The notes below the pieces were generated by a model that did no database searches, was not told the origin of the DNA, and saw only the letters and a list, made by a program, of their open reading frames with translations. From assembly GCA_009781425.1 (NCBI GenBank), contig WQYC01000023.1, forward strand, positions 1-42,156: a stretch of 42,156 nucleotides of DNA, read 5' to 3'. Positions 24,151 through 33,145 of this stretch are shown piece after piece. Both the position numbers and the translations under genes were made by a program. Numbering within the stretch: position 1 is the first letter of the stretch; the number at the start of each line of letters is the position of its first letter. Source of the DNA: Oscillospiraceae bacterium (GTDB lineage: Bacteria; Bacillota; Clostridia; Oscillospirales; Ruminococcaceae).

Positions 24151-25153
24151 AATTATCAAACCTCCAACTGCCGGACAGACCGCCGACAAAAGACATTACG
24201 CCGGTAGTAAAGTCTCCCTCTTTCATGCAGCACTCCGGGTCGGTGTGCGGGTCAACTCCCGGGACGGGAACAGGGTTTATACATTCGCCGTCACGTTCTA
24301 TGCAGTCGGTCATTTCGCCGCCCGAGTAAGAAAAGAAGGAACGGGAGAAGGAGCGAATACCGTCTACGTCGATTTCAACAAGAACCTCTAAGGAAGCTAT
24401 AATAATAGAAGAATACGGGATTCTCGGATGCGAGAAGGTTTCGACTATTCTTGTGTCTACGGACGTTTCATTGGGGTCTAAGTAGTGGAGTGGACCTGCC
24501 AAGCACTCGTGAATAGGCACGGCAGAGGGGTCGGGGTTACAGTTGGATATCCAGTAGGGGGCGGTATCATCTACGTTGCAGGTATGGTGAGTGCTGCAAA
24601 GACGATGGCAAGGGTGAATCGCATGGTCATGCGCGCCGATGCCTTCAAAAATACACAGATAGCTGCAGGCGCTTTCACTGCAACTTAAATTAATTTCAAG
24701 ACAAAGCTGCTCAAAGGTGCAAAACGTCGGAATCTCTTCCCTGTCAATAACTGCACCTACCGCGCCACCGGGTACAATCTTCTGCTCTGTGAGAGTGATT
24801 GTTATACCTTGAACTGTAATTTTATGGTTATCCATAAAATTCTGAAGGGCGGGGTCAGCAACGGTAATATTAAGGTTAAAAGGGGGGGAAGAAGCACCGG
24901 TGTTGCGAATATCATCTATAATATGAAAGCCGAGCGCACCGCTCTGCAGGCTGAACATGATATTTTCATGCACAGACCTTTCGAGCAGCAGAACCTGGTT
25001 AAAATCTCTCTGCATACCCGAATATCTTATACCCGATAAGGCGGCAGAAGAAACCGAAACGCATACAATCATGAAGAAAAACATGAGAATAAGCACGAGT
25101 ATTAAGCTTTCGCCCTTACGGCTCAGGATATTCTTTAAGCCTTTTTTGCCCAT
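24131..25153 (-). CDS. Type IV prepilin-like protein lacking Glu+5 (GspK/PilX-like)
   Basis: 340 aa. A prepilin-like N-terminus (SRKG before ESLILVLILMFFFMIVCV) has Leu and not Glu at +5, as in the K/PilX tip pseudopilins. A long soluble domain follows with a Cys/His-rich block (CTFEQLCLEINLSC...CSYLC, then HDHAIHPCHRLCSTHHTC, residues about 145-195), a likely metal or disulfide site, and again CCMKEGD near the end. It is coupled to the next gene by a 20-base overlap and follows the giant prepilin gene by 41 bases. Confidence 0.8.
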   Translation of the reverse strand: MGKKGLKNILSRKGESLILVLILMFFFMIVCVSVSSAALSGIRYSGMQRDFNQVLLLERSVHENIMFSLQSGALGFHIIDDIRNTGASSPPFNLNITVADPALQNFMDNHKITVQGITITLTEQKIVPGGAVGAVIDREEIPTFCTFEQLCLEINLSCSESACSYLCIFEGIGAHDHAIHPCHRLCSTHHTCNVDDTAPYWISNCNPDPSAVPIHECLAGPLHYLDPNETSVDTRIVETFSHPRIPYSSIIIASLEVLVEIDVDGIRSFSRSFFSYSGGEMTDCIERDGECINPVPVPGVDPHTDPECCMKEGDFTTGVMSFVGGLSGSWRFDNYDTVLM

Positions 25154-25194
25154 AAGTACGCGCCCCCTTTTACTATTAAGGTTGATTTAAGCCG

Positions 25195-28100
25195 TTAGTG
25201 AGTATAGTTAATTGTAATTGACTTAGGCTCGGAGTCTAACACGAAGCTCGGCTCGTTAGTTTTTGTTGCTGTTGAAGCGAGCATATAGTAGATAGTAGTG
25301 CTAAAGTTGCCGGTAGCGTTGTTAATAACGATTTGGTCACCGACAAGAGAAATTCTGAAGTTAGGACCGAAAATCGTGATAAGTCCGTCCTGGACAGATT
25401 CTACTACGTCGCTTGCCGAGGCTGAGTTGAGCAGGATAACCTCGGGCGGCTGGACTACATAACTGTCTCTCTGGAGAACAATCTCGCCGAGGTTGGCAAG
25501 ACCGTTCCTCTCCATAATGTTAAACGCGTTGTTAGACGAGCTTGCATTATTAAACTGCAAGTCATTTGCTTTTATGGAGAGACCTATGGTTTGCTGCGGG
25601 AAGCCTGCATTGGCGCGTCCTATTGCGCTTCCGTAGACATATCTTGCGTCAGAGGCGAACTCAACGCCGAACTTACCGTAGTTTGAGGCGGTGCTGGTTA
25701 ATTCATAGGAATATGTCACCGACGATTCGGGCTGAAGATTTACGTTATGAATTACAATTTGCTCAACCCTTGAAGCACCTGCACCGTAAACGGAGCGGGA
25801 GAAAGGAACTGTTGCTGTGCCGCGTCTTATGTTCGATACGGTAAAGCCTCTCGGAATTGTATCCGTGATGATTCCCTGTGTGGGGGAGGAGCCGTCGTTC
25901 ATGATGCTGAAAGTAACTATGAACGGCCCGTCAATGCGCGAACCCGGAATATCCTTGTGCGCTACGACGCTGGCAAGTTGCACCTGGCTTATGCTGACCT
26001 CTTCGACGGGCGAGAAGTTCCATTTGTCGGGCCCGCTGTAGTTGTATTCTTTGTAAGAGTCGCTGTAGCCTACTGTGCCTTGGCTTTGGATATTGTACAG
26101 CCATGTTGACGTATCGTCCTCACTGCGGAGCGTTTCACGGACGCGCACGTTGTAGGAAACTAAGATATTGTCGATAACATCGCCGTCTTTTGCGTCGAGC
26201 AATAAGCTGTGCGGGAGCTCAATCCTCAGCGTGTAGTTGTTTGATGCGTCAGGCTCTTGTGTGGTTGCGCCTGTTATGGCGGTTCCATTTCTCGTGATTG
26301 AAAGCTCGCCGATGTAATCCATTAACTCGTGGAACGGGTCTAACGGGTCTTCAATGATGATTGTACCTGCGGAAATCTGCCCTAAGTTCTCGATTAAATG
26401 CTCGATTGTCAGAACTTCATTAGGCTCAACGAAGTCTACCTTAACCCCGCCCTTCTTTATGCTTGTGGTCATAGCGAGGTGCGCGGGCGCGGTCATGAAG
26501 TCGATACCTGCGAGATAGTTACCCTGCTGAGCATCGCCCGAGTTGGACTGGAAGGCAAACTCCGTCTGTACCTGTCCGTCCGGAACGGTGTATTGCCCGT
26601 AATACTGCTTCCAGCCGTATGCAACGTCCCAGAAGCCGAATATTCTCTGCTGTAGCTGAGCCGCATTAAGCCCTGTGGCGGTGGCTAAGGAAGCTATATC
26701 GCTGTATCCGCCGGGATTAAGCCCGAGCGCGTTCTGCGTCCAGAAGGTAACGCCGTAACCGCTGCGAATCGCAGTAGAGTTCGGAACAGAAACTGTCTCT
26801 CCTGATGCCGCCGTTCCCGGAACGGTTAGTGTTACGCGACCGAGTCTGCTGAATTCGTTGTTGCCCGAGCCGCCATCGCCGCCTCTTTGGTTATTAGGGA
26901 GAATATCGGCGTTTGTTCCCGAGCCTTGTGTAGTGAGAATGATGTAAATAAACTGTGCTCTTTGACCTGAGGCATTTATGAGCAGGTTTCTCGGAATCGT
27001 AATATTGCTCGAGGTGTTAGCGTCATTTTGGAGGTTGCCCGAACGTACTGCTTGATTAGCTGTGCGGCGGGAATCTTCCGGGTAACCGAATGTTTCGGTA
27101 GCCCCGGCTGATAAATCTGTCCAAACTACGAACCGTCTTGTGCTTCCTGTGTTTTGTCCGGTGCGGTAATCAATTTTCAAGGTTGCCGCGCCGCCTGTTA
27201 TCGGCACCGACGCTAACTGTGTTCCAATGGGTAAGCGAAGCACATGATTATCAGTACCTACGCGCGTTTCTAATATTGTTCCGCTCGAATCTGCCACAGT
27301 CCATTGAATATCAGCTCCGGGAACCGCAGGAGTTCCTGCTGTGCCGGTGATACCTGATGTTCCAATCCATACGTCGTGAATGAAAATCGGCTGAGTCCAG
27401 CTCGCTCCAAAGAACGGCGAACGGTTGCTGTCAGTCCAGTGGTTCGGGTAAGAGATTCCGCCGCGGACGTTACTTCCGTTTTGGTCCCAATATGTTTGGA
27501 GAGCGGAGTTAAAAGTGATTGTTCCTACGCCTTCAACAAAATAGCGGTCTGAATATGCTACTGTTCTTGCCGCCATGGGGTTGTACCAAAGGGAATCCCG
27601 ATTATTGGGGTCTGTACCCGCCGGAGGTTGAGAACGCGGTGAAGCAGAGGGTCTGATAAGAGTTAACGCAGAAAAACCTGCATGGTTTCTGCCGTCAGAC
27701 TGGAAGACTGTTTCAGGGTTATTCGTCAGATAGAAGCTCATGTTGTCAGCGGGGCGACCGGAGGGGGGGCTTAGTATGACTTGGTCGACGCTCGCGCGCT
27801 GTCTTGTGAGATGATGATATGTGTAGTAGAACTGCTGTCCTCTCGCGAAGAAGGGATAACGCTCTGTTTCGCATCTTTGATAAATCGTTGATTGTATATC
27901 GGGGTTCAGCTCAGCATACGCCTCTGTCATAGAGCCGTTATAGCCGCGCGCGGCGCGCCCTTCATCCATACGTCCGGTGGTGGGGTTGGTGTTAAGGGTA
28001 GGACCGGAGCCGGTTTCATGACGTTTCGTCGTGGGTCTTTGATACTCGAACGTCCGCCATACCCAGAATCGATTGGCGCCTGTTCCGCGCCATCCGTCGT

Positions 28101-30900
28101 TAAGTATGAAATTAGGAGATACAACAGTTGCTACTCCGGGGAAAGGGTTAAGCTCCGTGTGAATAGTGGTAGTCCAGCGTCCATAGTTTACTTGGTCGCG
28201 CGGTCTTATATTCCAGCCCTGGACGAAATCGGGGTTGTAATATATCCAGAAGCTGTTTGCGTTGCCGTCAATGTGACCGGTGTCGGTTCTGTTCCAAACC
28301 GTATTGTGCGTTGCTCCTGTGTTGGTCTGTACGCCGGTGTTGTTGAAGTTTGCGAGTGCGCCTGTAATCGGATTACGGTGCGGTGCGTTGAAGTCGCCGT
28401 TTATGAAGTCAAGCTCGAAGATTAAGTTTGAGAGAGGCGTGCCGAGCTCCGGTCTTTCGATGAGTCTTCTGCCGCCCGCGAGAGGTCGGTTATTGGGCTC
28501 GGGCAGGGTTCTGATTACGGGATAAGGATGACCGTCGGGGAGACCTGAGCCGTCCTTCCAGTTTGTGAATCTGACGTTCGCGGTGTTTTCAATCCATGTT
28601 TTATTGAAGAATTCAGTCGTTAAGCGGTGTTTGTCAACGTCGTCGAAGCCTTCTATAGTATATTCGGAGTTTATGGACGAGTTGTAGTTCATGCCGCCCG
28701 TCCAAGTGCCGATTGAATAATTACGTCCTGCGAGATAGAAGCTGTCGACGCTTTCATTACCGCTGCGCGTAATCGGGAAGAGGTGATATTCGCAGTTTGT
28801 CACGTTGTAGCAGTCGTAGCCCGGGCAGTCTATGCGCGGCGCGGGCGCGATGTAAAACGCGCGCTGAACGAGCCCCGAGTTAAGTCCGGCAATGCCGCCG
28901 CCGCCCGATGATACAGGCGAAGGCTCTGTTGTGCGGTTTACCGACAAGAAATACACGTCAACGATGTCGCCCGCGTTGTTCCCTACGAAGCCGCCGACAG
29001 AATTTCCGTAGCCCGCAACGCTCGAGAATTCTACGCCGCTTCTCTGGATTCCTAAGGTATAGCCGGGTACGCTGACCGCGCGGTTTTCACCTGCAATCCC
29101 GCCGGTAATGCCGCTACCGTTGATAGTCGACGATATGACCATGCTGTCTTTGATGAATCCTGACGCGTCGTTCAGACCTGTGAGTCCTCCCGCGCTTTCT
29201 GCTCCCATGTTAAGGGTTGAATCTTTTAAAATAACTCTGCTGAGTGTGCCATTATTTACGCCTGCGAACGCGCCGCCGCCTTCAGCGGATATAAGAGCGT
29301 CATTAAGCGTCAGACCATCTATAGCGCCTTGGTTTTCATTGAACAGACCCGCATTGCTTATGCCGGCTGACATTTTGAGGTTGTTAATCGCCGCAAACTG
29401 CGAATTACCCAATTCGTCGCTTACGGATAAAGCGCGGTAGGTACCTTTTAAGACACCGAGAGGTTCAAAGTCATTTATTTTGTTGAAATTTGCCATCATG
29501 TCAATATCAACGGTTTGTCTGAAGCTGATATTGTCATTTGTGAAATCGCATCCGGGGTCGCAGTCCAAGCCGCAGGTGCACACCCATGCACCCTGCACTA
29601 ATGCGTAGCGCACGTTGTTCAGATGTCTTGCCGATGTTATTTCAAAGTTACCCGGAGTAAGCTCGCGGGCAAAAAGAGTATTTGCAACTGTGAGCGAGGT
29701 AACGGAAACACCGTCGCCTCTTGTAGCCCGAACGCGGACATTCGTTGCCGGGCGTCCTGTTATAGCAGGGTCGGTTGCTCCGCCGATTTTCGTGCCGTTT
29801 TCATTTTCGTCTTCGCCGAAGTAATCAATAACCCAAATGACTCTTGAGAAGCTTGCGCCCTCGCCGGAGCCCGCCGTCATAGTGCCTACTTCTGTGTCGT
29901 TTACGGGGCGGTCAGCATCTATGTAAATCCTCTGACTTGCCGAGAGCGCGTCGTAAAAATTCGTTGCAGCACCTAAGGGGGGAGCTTCAAGGATAGCAGG
30001 GTCATTAGGAGCGCTTGCACTAAGCAGCTCAAACGTATACCCCGAGGCGTCGGAGCTTTCTATTATAAACTCAGCGTAAAGGACATTTCTCTTGAAGCGC
30101 GGGTCAGTCAATCCGTAGGTGGAGGATGCTTCCAGCGCGCCCCCGGGGGCAGCACCGTCAGTTATATTGGCTTTGTCAGTGCTTATTCCGACAACAGGAG
30201 GCAGAACCCCTGTTTCAGAAACGCCGTAATATCCCTGTCTGCGAACCATCGCAGTACCTACATACGCGTCGCCGCGCTCGCCTGTGATGTTATTTATATT
30301 ATCGTCGTCTGCCGCCATGTATGTAAATTCGTCTTGGTTCGCGTTTCCGTAGAAAATCGACAAGACGGCACCCGTCATTATATTATATTCCATGAAAATT
30401 GCTTCGCGCAGTATCTCGGAATCAAGAATCAATTCGCTCAGCATTTCAAAAAAGAGGTCTTGTTCAGCTGTTCCGTTACCGAGCACGTAGTCTCTCGGCT
30501 TGCTTATGAAGCGGATATTCTCCGCGTTTCCGAGGGTGGCTTCAGCAGCGGGAAACAAGCCGCCGTTAGCGGCGAGCTCAAGGTCTACCCTGTTGACGTC
30601 TTCCATTGCGGGAAGAATGTCGTCGGTATATCTGCCGCTCGGGCTCAACTCAAAGTAGTGACCTGACAAGGTCGTTTTTAACACCCTGTCTGTCTGAGCC
30701 TTCATAAGATGGTTCTGCATCAGAACAAAGATGTTCCTCGCTATGTTTGCGCGGTTGGTCTGCTGACCGCGGCGGACAAACGACGCAGATACAGGTATCG
30801 TAACGGTCGCAAGCACCCCTATAATAGCGATAACAACCACAAGCTCCACCAAGGTGAAGCCGGGTTTATTTCTAAGACTCTGTAAGTGTTTAATAATCAT
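25195..30900 (-). CDS. Giant prepilin-adhesin fusion
   Basis: 1901 aa from ATG 30900 (GGAGGACATCGACT upstream). The prepilin motif NKPG before FTLVELVVVIAIIGVLATV has Glu +5 and an ideal N-terminal helix; this is a normal class III signal peptide, not a Sec leader. Residues about 40-400 resemble a pilin-like body. About 420-680 are GLUG-type repeats (FEITSARHLNNVRYAL, AGGLTGLNDASG, GITGGIAGEN, GGIAGLNSGLV), as in bacterial adhesins, with a CTCGLDCDPGC cluster. About 680-1480 are of unknown fold, rich in Asn/Thr/Trp. About 1487-1760 hold two DUF11-like Ig modules. The usual pilin is 130-200 aa. It heads the operon and has a structured leader. No assembly ATPase is in the window, so it must use machinery elsewhere. 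Confidence 0.85.
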   Translation of the reverse strand: MIIKHLQSLRNKPGFTLVELVVVIAIIGVLATVTIPVSASFVRRGQQTNRANIARNIFVLMQNHLMKAQTDRVLKTTLSGHYFELSPSGRYTDDILPAMEDVNRVDLELAANGGLFPAAEATLGNAENIRFISKPRDYVLGNGTAEQDLFFEMLSELILDSEILREAIFMEYNIMTGAVLSIFYGNANQDEFTYMAADDDNINNITGERGDAYVGTAMVRRQGYYGVSETGVLPPVVGISTDKANITDGAAPGGALEASSTYGLTDPRFKRNVLYAEFIIESSDASGYTFELLSASAPNDPAILEAPPLGAATNFYDALSASQRIYIDADRPVNDTEVGTMTAGSGEGASFSRVIWVIDYFGEDENENGTKIGGATDPAITGRPATNVRVRATRGDGVSVTSLTVANTLFARELTPGNFEITSARHLNNVRYALVQGAWVCTCGLDCDPGCDFTNDNISFRQTVDIDMMANFNKINDFEPLGVLKGTYRALSVSDELGNSQFAAINNLKMSAGISNAGLFNENQGAIDGLTLNDALISAEGGGAFAGVNNGTLSRVILKDSTLNMGAESAGGLTGLNDASGFIKDSMVISSTINGSGITGGIAGENRAVSVPGYTLGIQRSGVEFSSVAGYGNSVGGFVGNNAGDIVDVYFLSVNRTTEPSPVSSGGGGIAGLNSGLVQRAFYIAPAPRIDCPGYDCYNVTNCEYHLFPITRSGNESVDSFYLAGRNYSIGTWTGGMNYNSSINSEYTIEGFDDVDKHRLTTEFFNKTWIENTANVRFTNWKDGSGLPDGHPYPVIRTLPEPNNRPLAGGRRLIERPELGTPLSNLIFELDFINGDFNAPHRNPITGALANFNNTGVQTNTGATHNTVWNRTDTGHIDGNANSFWIYYNPDFVQGWNIRPRDQVNYGRWTTTIHTELNPFPGVATVVSPNFILNDGWRGTGANRFWVWRTFEYQRPTTKRHETGSGPTLNTNPTTGRMDEGRAARGYNGSMTEAYAELNPDIQSTIYQRCETERYPFFARGQQFYYTYHHLTRQRASVDQVILSPPSGRPADNMSFYLTNNPETVFQSDGRNHAGFSALTLIRPSASPRSQPPAGTDPNNRDSLWYNPMAARTVAYSDRYFVEGVGTITFNSALQTYWDQNGSNVRGGISYPNHWTDSNRSPFFGASWTQPIFIHDVWIGTSGITGTAGTPAVPGADIQWTVADSSGTILETRVGTDNHVLRLPIGTQLASVPITGGAATLKIDYRTGQNTGSTRRFVVWTDLSAGATETFGYPEDSRRTANQAVRSGNLQNDANTSSNITIPRNLLINASGQRAQFIYIILTTQGSGTNADILPNNQRGGDGGSGNNEFSRLGRVTLTVPGTAASGETVSVPNSTAIRSGYGVTFWTQNALGLNPGGYSDIASLATATGLNAAQLQQRIFGFWDVAYGWKQYYGQYTVPDGQVQTEFAFQSNSGDAQQGNYLAGIDFMTAPAHLAMTTSIKKGGVKVDFVEPNEVLTIEHLIENLGQISAGTIIIEDPLDPFHELMDYIGELSITRNGTAITGATTQEPDASNNYTLRIELPHSLLLDAKDGDVIDNILVSYNVRVRETLRSEDDTSTWLYNIQSQGTVGYSDSYKEYNYSGPDKWNFSPVEEVSISQVQLASVVAHKDIPGSRIDGPFIVTFSIMNDGSSPTQGIITDTIPRGFTVSNIRRGTATVPFSRSVYGAGASRVEQIVIHNVNLQPESSVTYSYELTSTASNYGKFGVEFASDARYVYGSAIGRANAGFPQQTIGLSIKANDLQFNNASSSNNAFNIMERNGLANLGEIVLQRDSYVVQPPEVILLNSASASDVVESVQDGLITIFGPNFRISLVGDQIVINNATGNFSTTIYYMLASTATKTNEPSFVLDSEPKSITINYTH

Positions 30901-30914
30901 AGTCGATGTCCTCC

Positions 30915-30958
30915 AAAAACGAGCACATATAGTTGTGTCAGGTGTGCTCACCCACAAC
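30915..30958 (-). promoter_or_regulatory. Candidate attenuator / pseudoknot in prepilin leader
   Basis: On the minus strand GTTGTG (30958-30953) pairs with CACAAC (30937-30932), and GAGCACA (30949-30943) pairs with TGTGCTC (30927-30921). The pairings cross, so they are either a pseudoknot or alternatives. The second stem is followed by C-G and five T (30919-30915), like a terminator, and then directly by the GGAGG ribosome binding site. An inner GGTG/CACC pair could strengthen the first stem. It does not match c-di-GMP-I or -II riboswitches. Confidence 0.55.
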
Positions 30959-30997
30959 AACCATTGTACATACTCACTAATACGTATACCTTTTTTT

Positions 30998-31026
30998 ATT
31001 ATATATGAGAGCAATCATTTTGTCAA
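30998..31026 (-). promoter_or_regulatory. Perfect sigma-A promoter of the prepilin operon
   Basis: Minus strand TTGACA (31026-31021), 17-base spacer, TATAAT (31003-30998). The expected leader is about 90 bases, ending at the ATG at 30900. Confidence 0.92.
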
Positions 31027-31128
31027 TATAAAATTTACCAAAAGAATAAAATTTGTGTAAAATGACGAAGAAAATTGTTTGATTTAAAGGAAGATACAAG
31101 CAGTGTAAATCGGAGGGTCGTAAAAATC

Positions 31129-31157
31129 TTGACAAAGAAAGCAATAGCTGTTATAAT
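31129..31157 (+). promoter_or_regulatory. Perfect sigma-A promoter of pheS
   Basis: TTGACA (31129-31134), 17-base spacer, TATAAT (31152-31157). The leader to the ATG at 31192 is short, about 28 bases, so no T-box fits between them. Confidence 0.92.
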
Positions 31158-31191
31158 ACTTGAAGACATCGAAAGAATTAAGGAAAGTATT

Positions 31192-32223
31192 ATGATTAAA
31201 GAAACACTTGAAAAAATAGAACAAATCAGCGCAGATACGCTTGCGGCAATTGCCGAGAGTGTGAGCCTTGACGCTGTTAACGACATTCGCGTTAAAATCC
31301 TTGGCAAAAAAGGCGAGCTCACGGCTGTCTTAAAGACGATGGGCAAGCTGTCGGCGGAGGAACGCCCTGTTATCGGCGCGAAAGCAAACGAAGTCCGCGA
31401 GGCTGTCGAGAGTGCGATTGCCGAGCAGATGTCGCGGCTGAAGTCGCTGAATTATGAAACGCGGCTGAGAGAAGAGGCGATTGACGTAACTCTGCCGGGT
31501 AAGCGCGTAAGCTTAGGTAAGCCGCACCCGATGAGCAATGTGCTCAGCGACATGAAAGAAATCTTCCGCGCAATGGGCTACACAGTCGTGACAGGTCCGG
31601 AAATCGAGGAAACGCGCTATGTTTTCGATATGCTCAACACCAAAGAGGGGCATCCCGCCCGCGACGAAAGCGATACGTTTTATATTGAGAACGATGTGGT
31701 TCTGCGGACGCAGACAAGCTCTGTGCAAATTCGTACAATGCTCGAAAATAAGCCGCCAATCGCGATTATCAGTCCGGGGCGGGTTTTCCGCCGCGACGAG
31801 TTCGACGCGACGCACTCGCCTGTTTTCAACCAGTGCGAGGCACTTGTTGTAGATAAAAATATAACCTTTGCGGACTTAAAAGGCACGCTTGAGACTTTTA
31901 TGAAGCGGCTTTACGGCGATTCTGTGCGGCTGCGCTTCCGTCCGCACCACTTCCCGTATACCGAGCCAAGCGCGGAGGTTGACCTCTCCTGCTTCAAATG
32001 CGGCGGTGACGGCTGTTCGATGTGCAAGGGCGAGGGCTGGATAGAAATGCTCGGCGCGGGCGTTGTTCACCCGCAGGTACTGCGCAATTGCGGGATTGAC
32101 CCTGAGGTTTATTCGGGCTTTGCGTTCGGCGTGGGACTTGACAGGATTACCATGATGCGCTACGAAATCGACGATTTACGGCATATGTATGAGAATGATT
32201 TACGGTTTTTGAAACAATTTTAA
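31192..32223 (+). CDS. pheS: Phenylalanyl-tRNA synthetase alpha subunit
   Basis: 343 aa from ATG 31192, with AAGGAAAG upstream; the frame open from 31075 covers the promoter. PheS is the catalytic subunit of the (alpha-beta)2 enzyme. The coiled-coil N-terminus (about 1-85) is followed by the class II core: HPMSNVLSDMKEIFRAMGY, the motif 2 loop SPGRVFRRDEFDATHSPVFNQ, and the motif 3 block GFAFGVGLDRITMMRYEIDDLR. A CFKCGGDGCSMCKGEGW stretch is the usual four-Cys insert. Two membrane-protein genes separate it from pheT. Confidence 0.97.
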   Translation: MIKETLEKIEQISADTLAAIAESVSLDAVNDIRVKILGKKGELTAVLKTMGKLSAEERPVIGAKANEVREAVESAIAEQMSRLKSLNYETRLREEAIDVTLPGKRVSLGKPHPMSNVLSDMKEIFRAMGYTVVTGPEIEETRYVFDMLNTKEGHPARDESDTFYIENDVVLRTQTSSVQIRTMLENKPPIAIISPGRVFRRDEFDATHSPVFNQCEALVVDKNITFADLKGTLETFMKRLYGDSVRLRFRPHHFPYTEPSAEVDLSCFKCGGDGCSMCKGEGWIEMLGAGVVHPQVLRNCGIDPEVYSGFAFGVGLDRITMMRYEIDDLRHMYENDLRFLKQF

Positions 32224-32238
32224 AAATATTTTAACAAC

Positions 32239-32661
32239 ATGAAAAAGAAATACATCAAGGCATATAAGGCTTCCGCGCTTGTTTTCGTGCTCGGCGCGCC
32301 CGCAGTCATCGGCGTTTTTATCGGGCTCGGCATGGTGGCGGGGGTGACGGCGCACCTGCTTGCACATTTAATAAAAACGAGCAGAAACCGCATGGTTTAC
32401 TACATCTGCTCGCTTGCTTTGTCTGTGATTTTTATAATTATCTGCGCGGTTATTTTCGCGAACGAAAATTTTTCAGACAGAGCGGACAGCTTAGAAATGA
32501 CGTTCAGCGTGTTGCCCTTGCTCGTGATTTCGGGGTTTATGTTTCTCGGCGTCGTGTCGGCGTTCGCCGCGCGGTTCGTGATTTGGCAGCAGGAGCGCGC
32601 GTATTATAAACGAGTAGAAACCGGGAAGTCCGGGGTCAATTTAGTGGAAACGGATTTTTAA
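32239..32661 (+). CDS. Small membrane protein between pheS and pheT
   Basis: 140 aa. Hydrophobic segments at residues about 13-45 (possibly two), 52-75 and 88-112 separated by short charged loops; the C-terminus is soluble and charged. There is no recognisable enzyme motif. It starts 15 bases after pheS, with a weak ribosome binding site (AATATTTTAACAAC precedes ATG), so the start is the least certain part. Its stop codon lies at the edge of a family B repeat. Confidence 0.6.
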   Translation: MKKKYIKAYKASALVFVLGAPAVIGVFIGLGMVAGVTAHLLAHLIKTSRNRMVYYICSLALSVIFIIICAVIFANENFSDRADSLEMTFSVLPLLVISGFMFLGVVSAFAARFVIWQQERAYYKRVETGKSGVNLVETDF

Positions 32662-32781
32662 ACCACCCCGAGAACGAACGTTGTTCGTTCCCACCCCTCC
32701 ACGGAGGGGAATTGGGTACTGCGAAATAAAAATGAATTCCCCTCCGTGGAGGGGTGGCGGCGAAGCCGACGGGGTGGTTTT
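32660..32781. repeat. Family B elements, inverted pair
   Basis: The plus unit 32660-32713 (CCACCCCG, hairpin GAACGAACGTTGTTCGTTC, then CCACCCCTCC-hairpin-GGGGAATT) and the minus unit 32781-32735 (mirror copy with core GGCTTCGCC) face outward. The right unit ends GGGGTGG 5 to 7 bases before the next ATG and probably serves as its ribosome binding site. Confidence 0.88.
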
Positions 32782-32782
32782 T

Positions 32783-33145
32783 ATGAAAAAGCAGACATGG
32801 AAATGGTTTTGTATAGTCAGTGTAATACTTTTTATAGCAAGTATATATATCACAATATTTACGTTTGCATTTGAAACAGGTATTGGTCTTTATATGGCGA
32901 GCATAGCTTTATTTGTAATACCAACGCTTATTTGCCTTGATAGAAAATCAAGAACTAAATATAAAATCACTTATTTAATCCCCGTTGCATTCTTAGCTTT
33001 AAGTTACAGGGAGTTAACAGAAGCAGGCTTTATTAGTATAGTTCCTCAAGAAATTTGGTTTCTTTTATGGATTACAAGCATTTTAGTGTTTCCCCTCATA
33101 TCAATAATTCTTTTTACCGATATAAATAAAGGAGAAAAAAATTGA
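32783..33145 (+). CDS. Small membrane protein between pheS and pheT
   Basis: 120 aa from ATG 32783. An upstream in-frame start (32681) would add 34 residues made only of the family B repeat, so it is not used here. Four hydrophobic segments (residues about 6-27, 34-52, 62-77, 90-110) separate short loops. The GGGGTGG of the repeat lies at ribosome-binding distance. Its stop overlaps the pheT start (TTGA). No function recognised. Confidence 0.65.
   Translation: MKKQTWKWFCIVSVILFIASIYITIFTFAFETGIGLYMASIALFVIPTLICLDRKSRTKYKITYLIPVAFLALSYRELTEAGFISIVPQEIWFLLWITSILVFPLISIILFTDINKGEKN

Noticed and set aside
27892-28425. 177-aa open frame opposite the giant prepilin gene
   Set aside because: No ribosome binding site or family resemblance; it arises from codon bias of the real gene on the minus strand.
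30901-30997. c-di-GMP riboswitch in the prepilin leader
   Set aside because: The conserved core of class I (GGG.CGCAAAGCC, GGTA.C) and of class II is missing, and the leader is short; kept only as an unknown attenuator.
31035-31191. T-box or other leader upstream of pheS
   Set aside because: The promoter is 35 bases from the ATG, so no room remains for a T-box; the upstream part belongs to the divergent promoter region.
32681-32782. 34-residue N-terminal extension of the membrane protein at 32783
   Set aside because: The extension is encoded entirely by family B repeat DNA and lacks a ribosome binding site.
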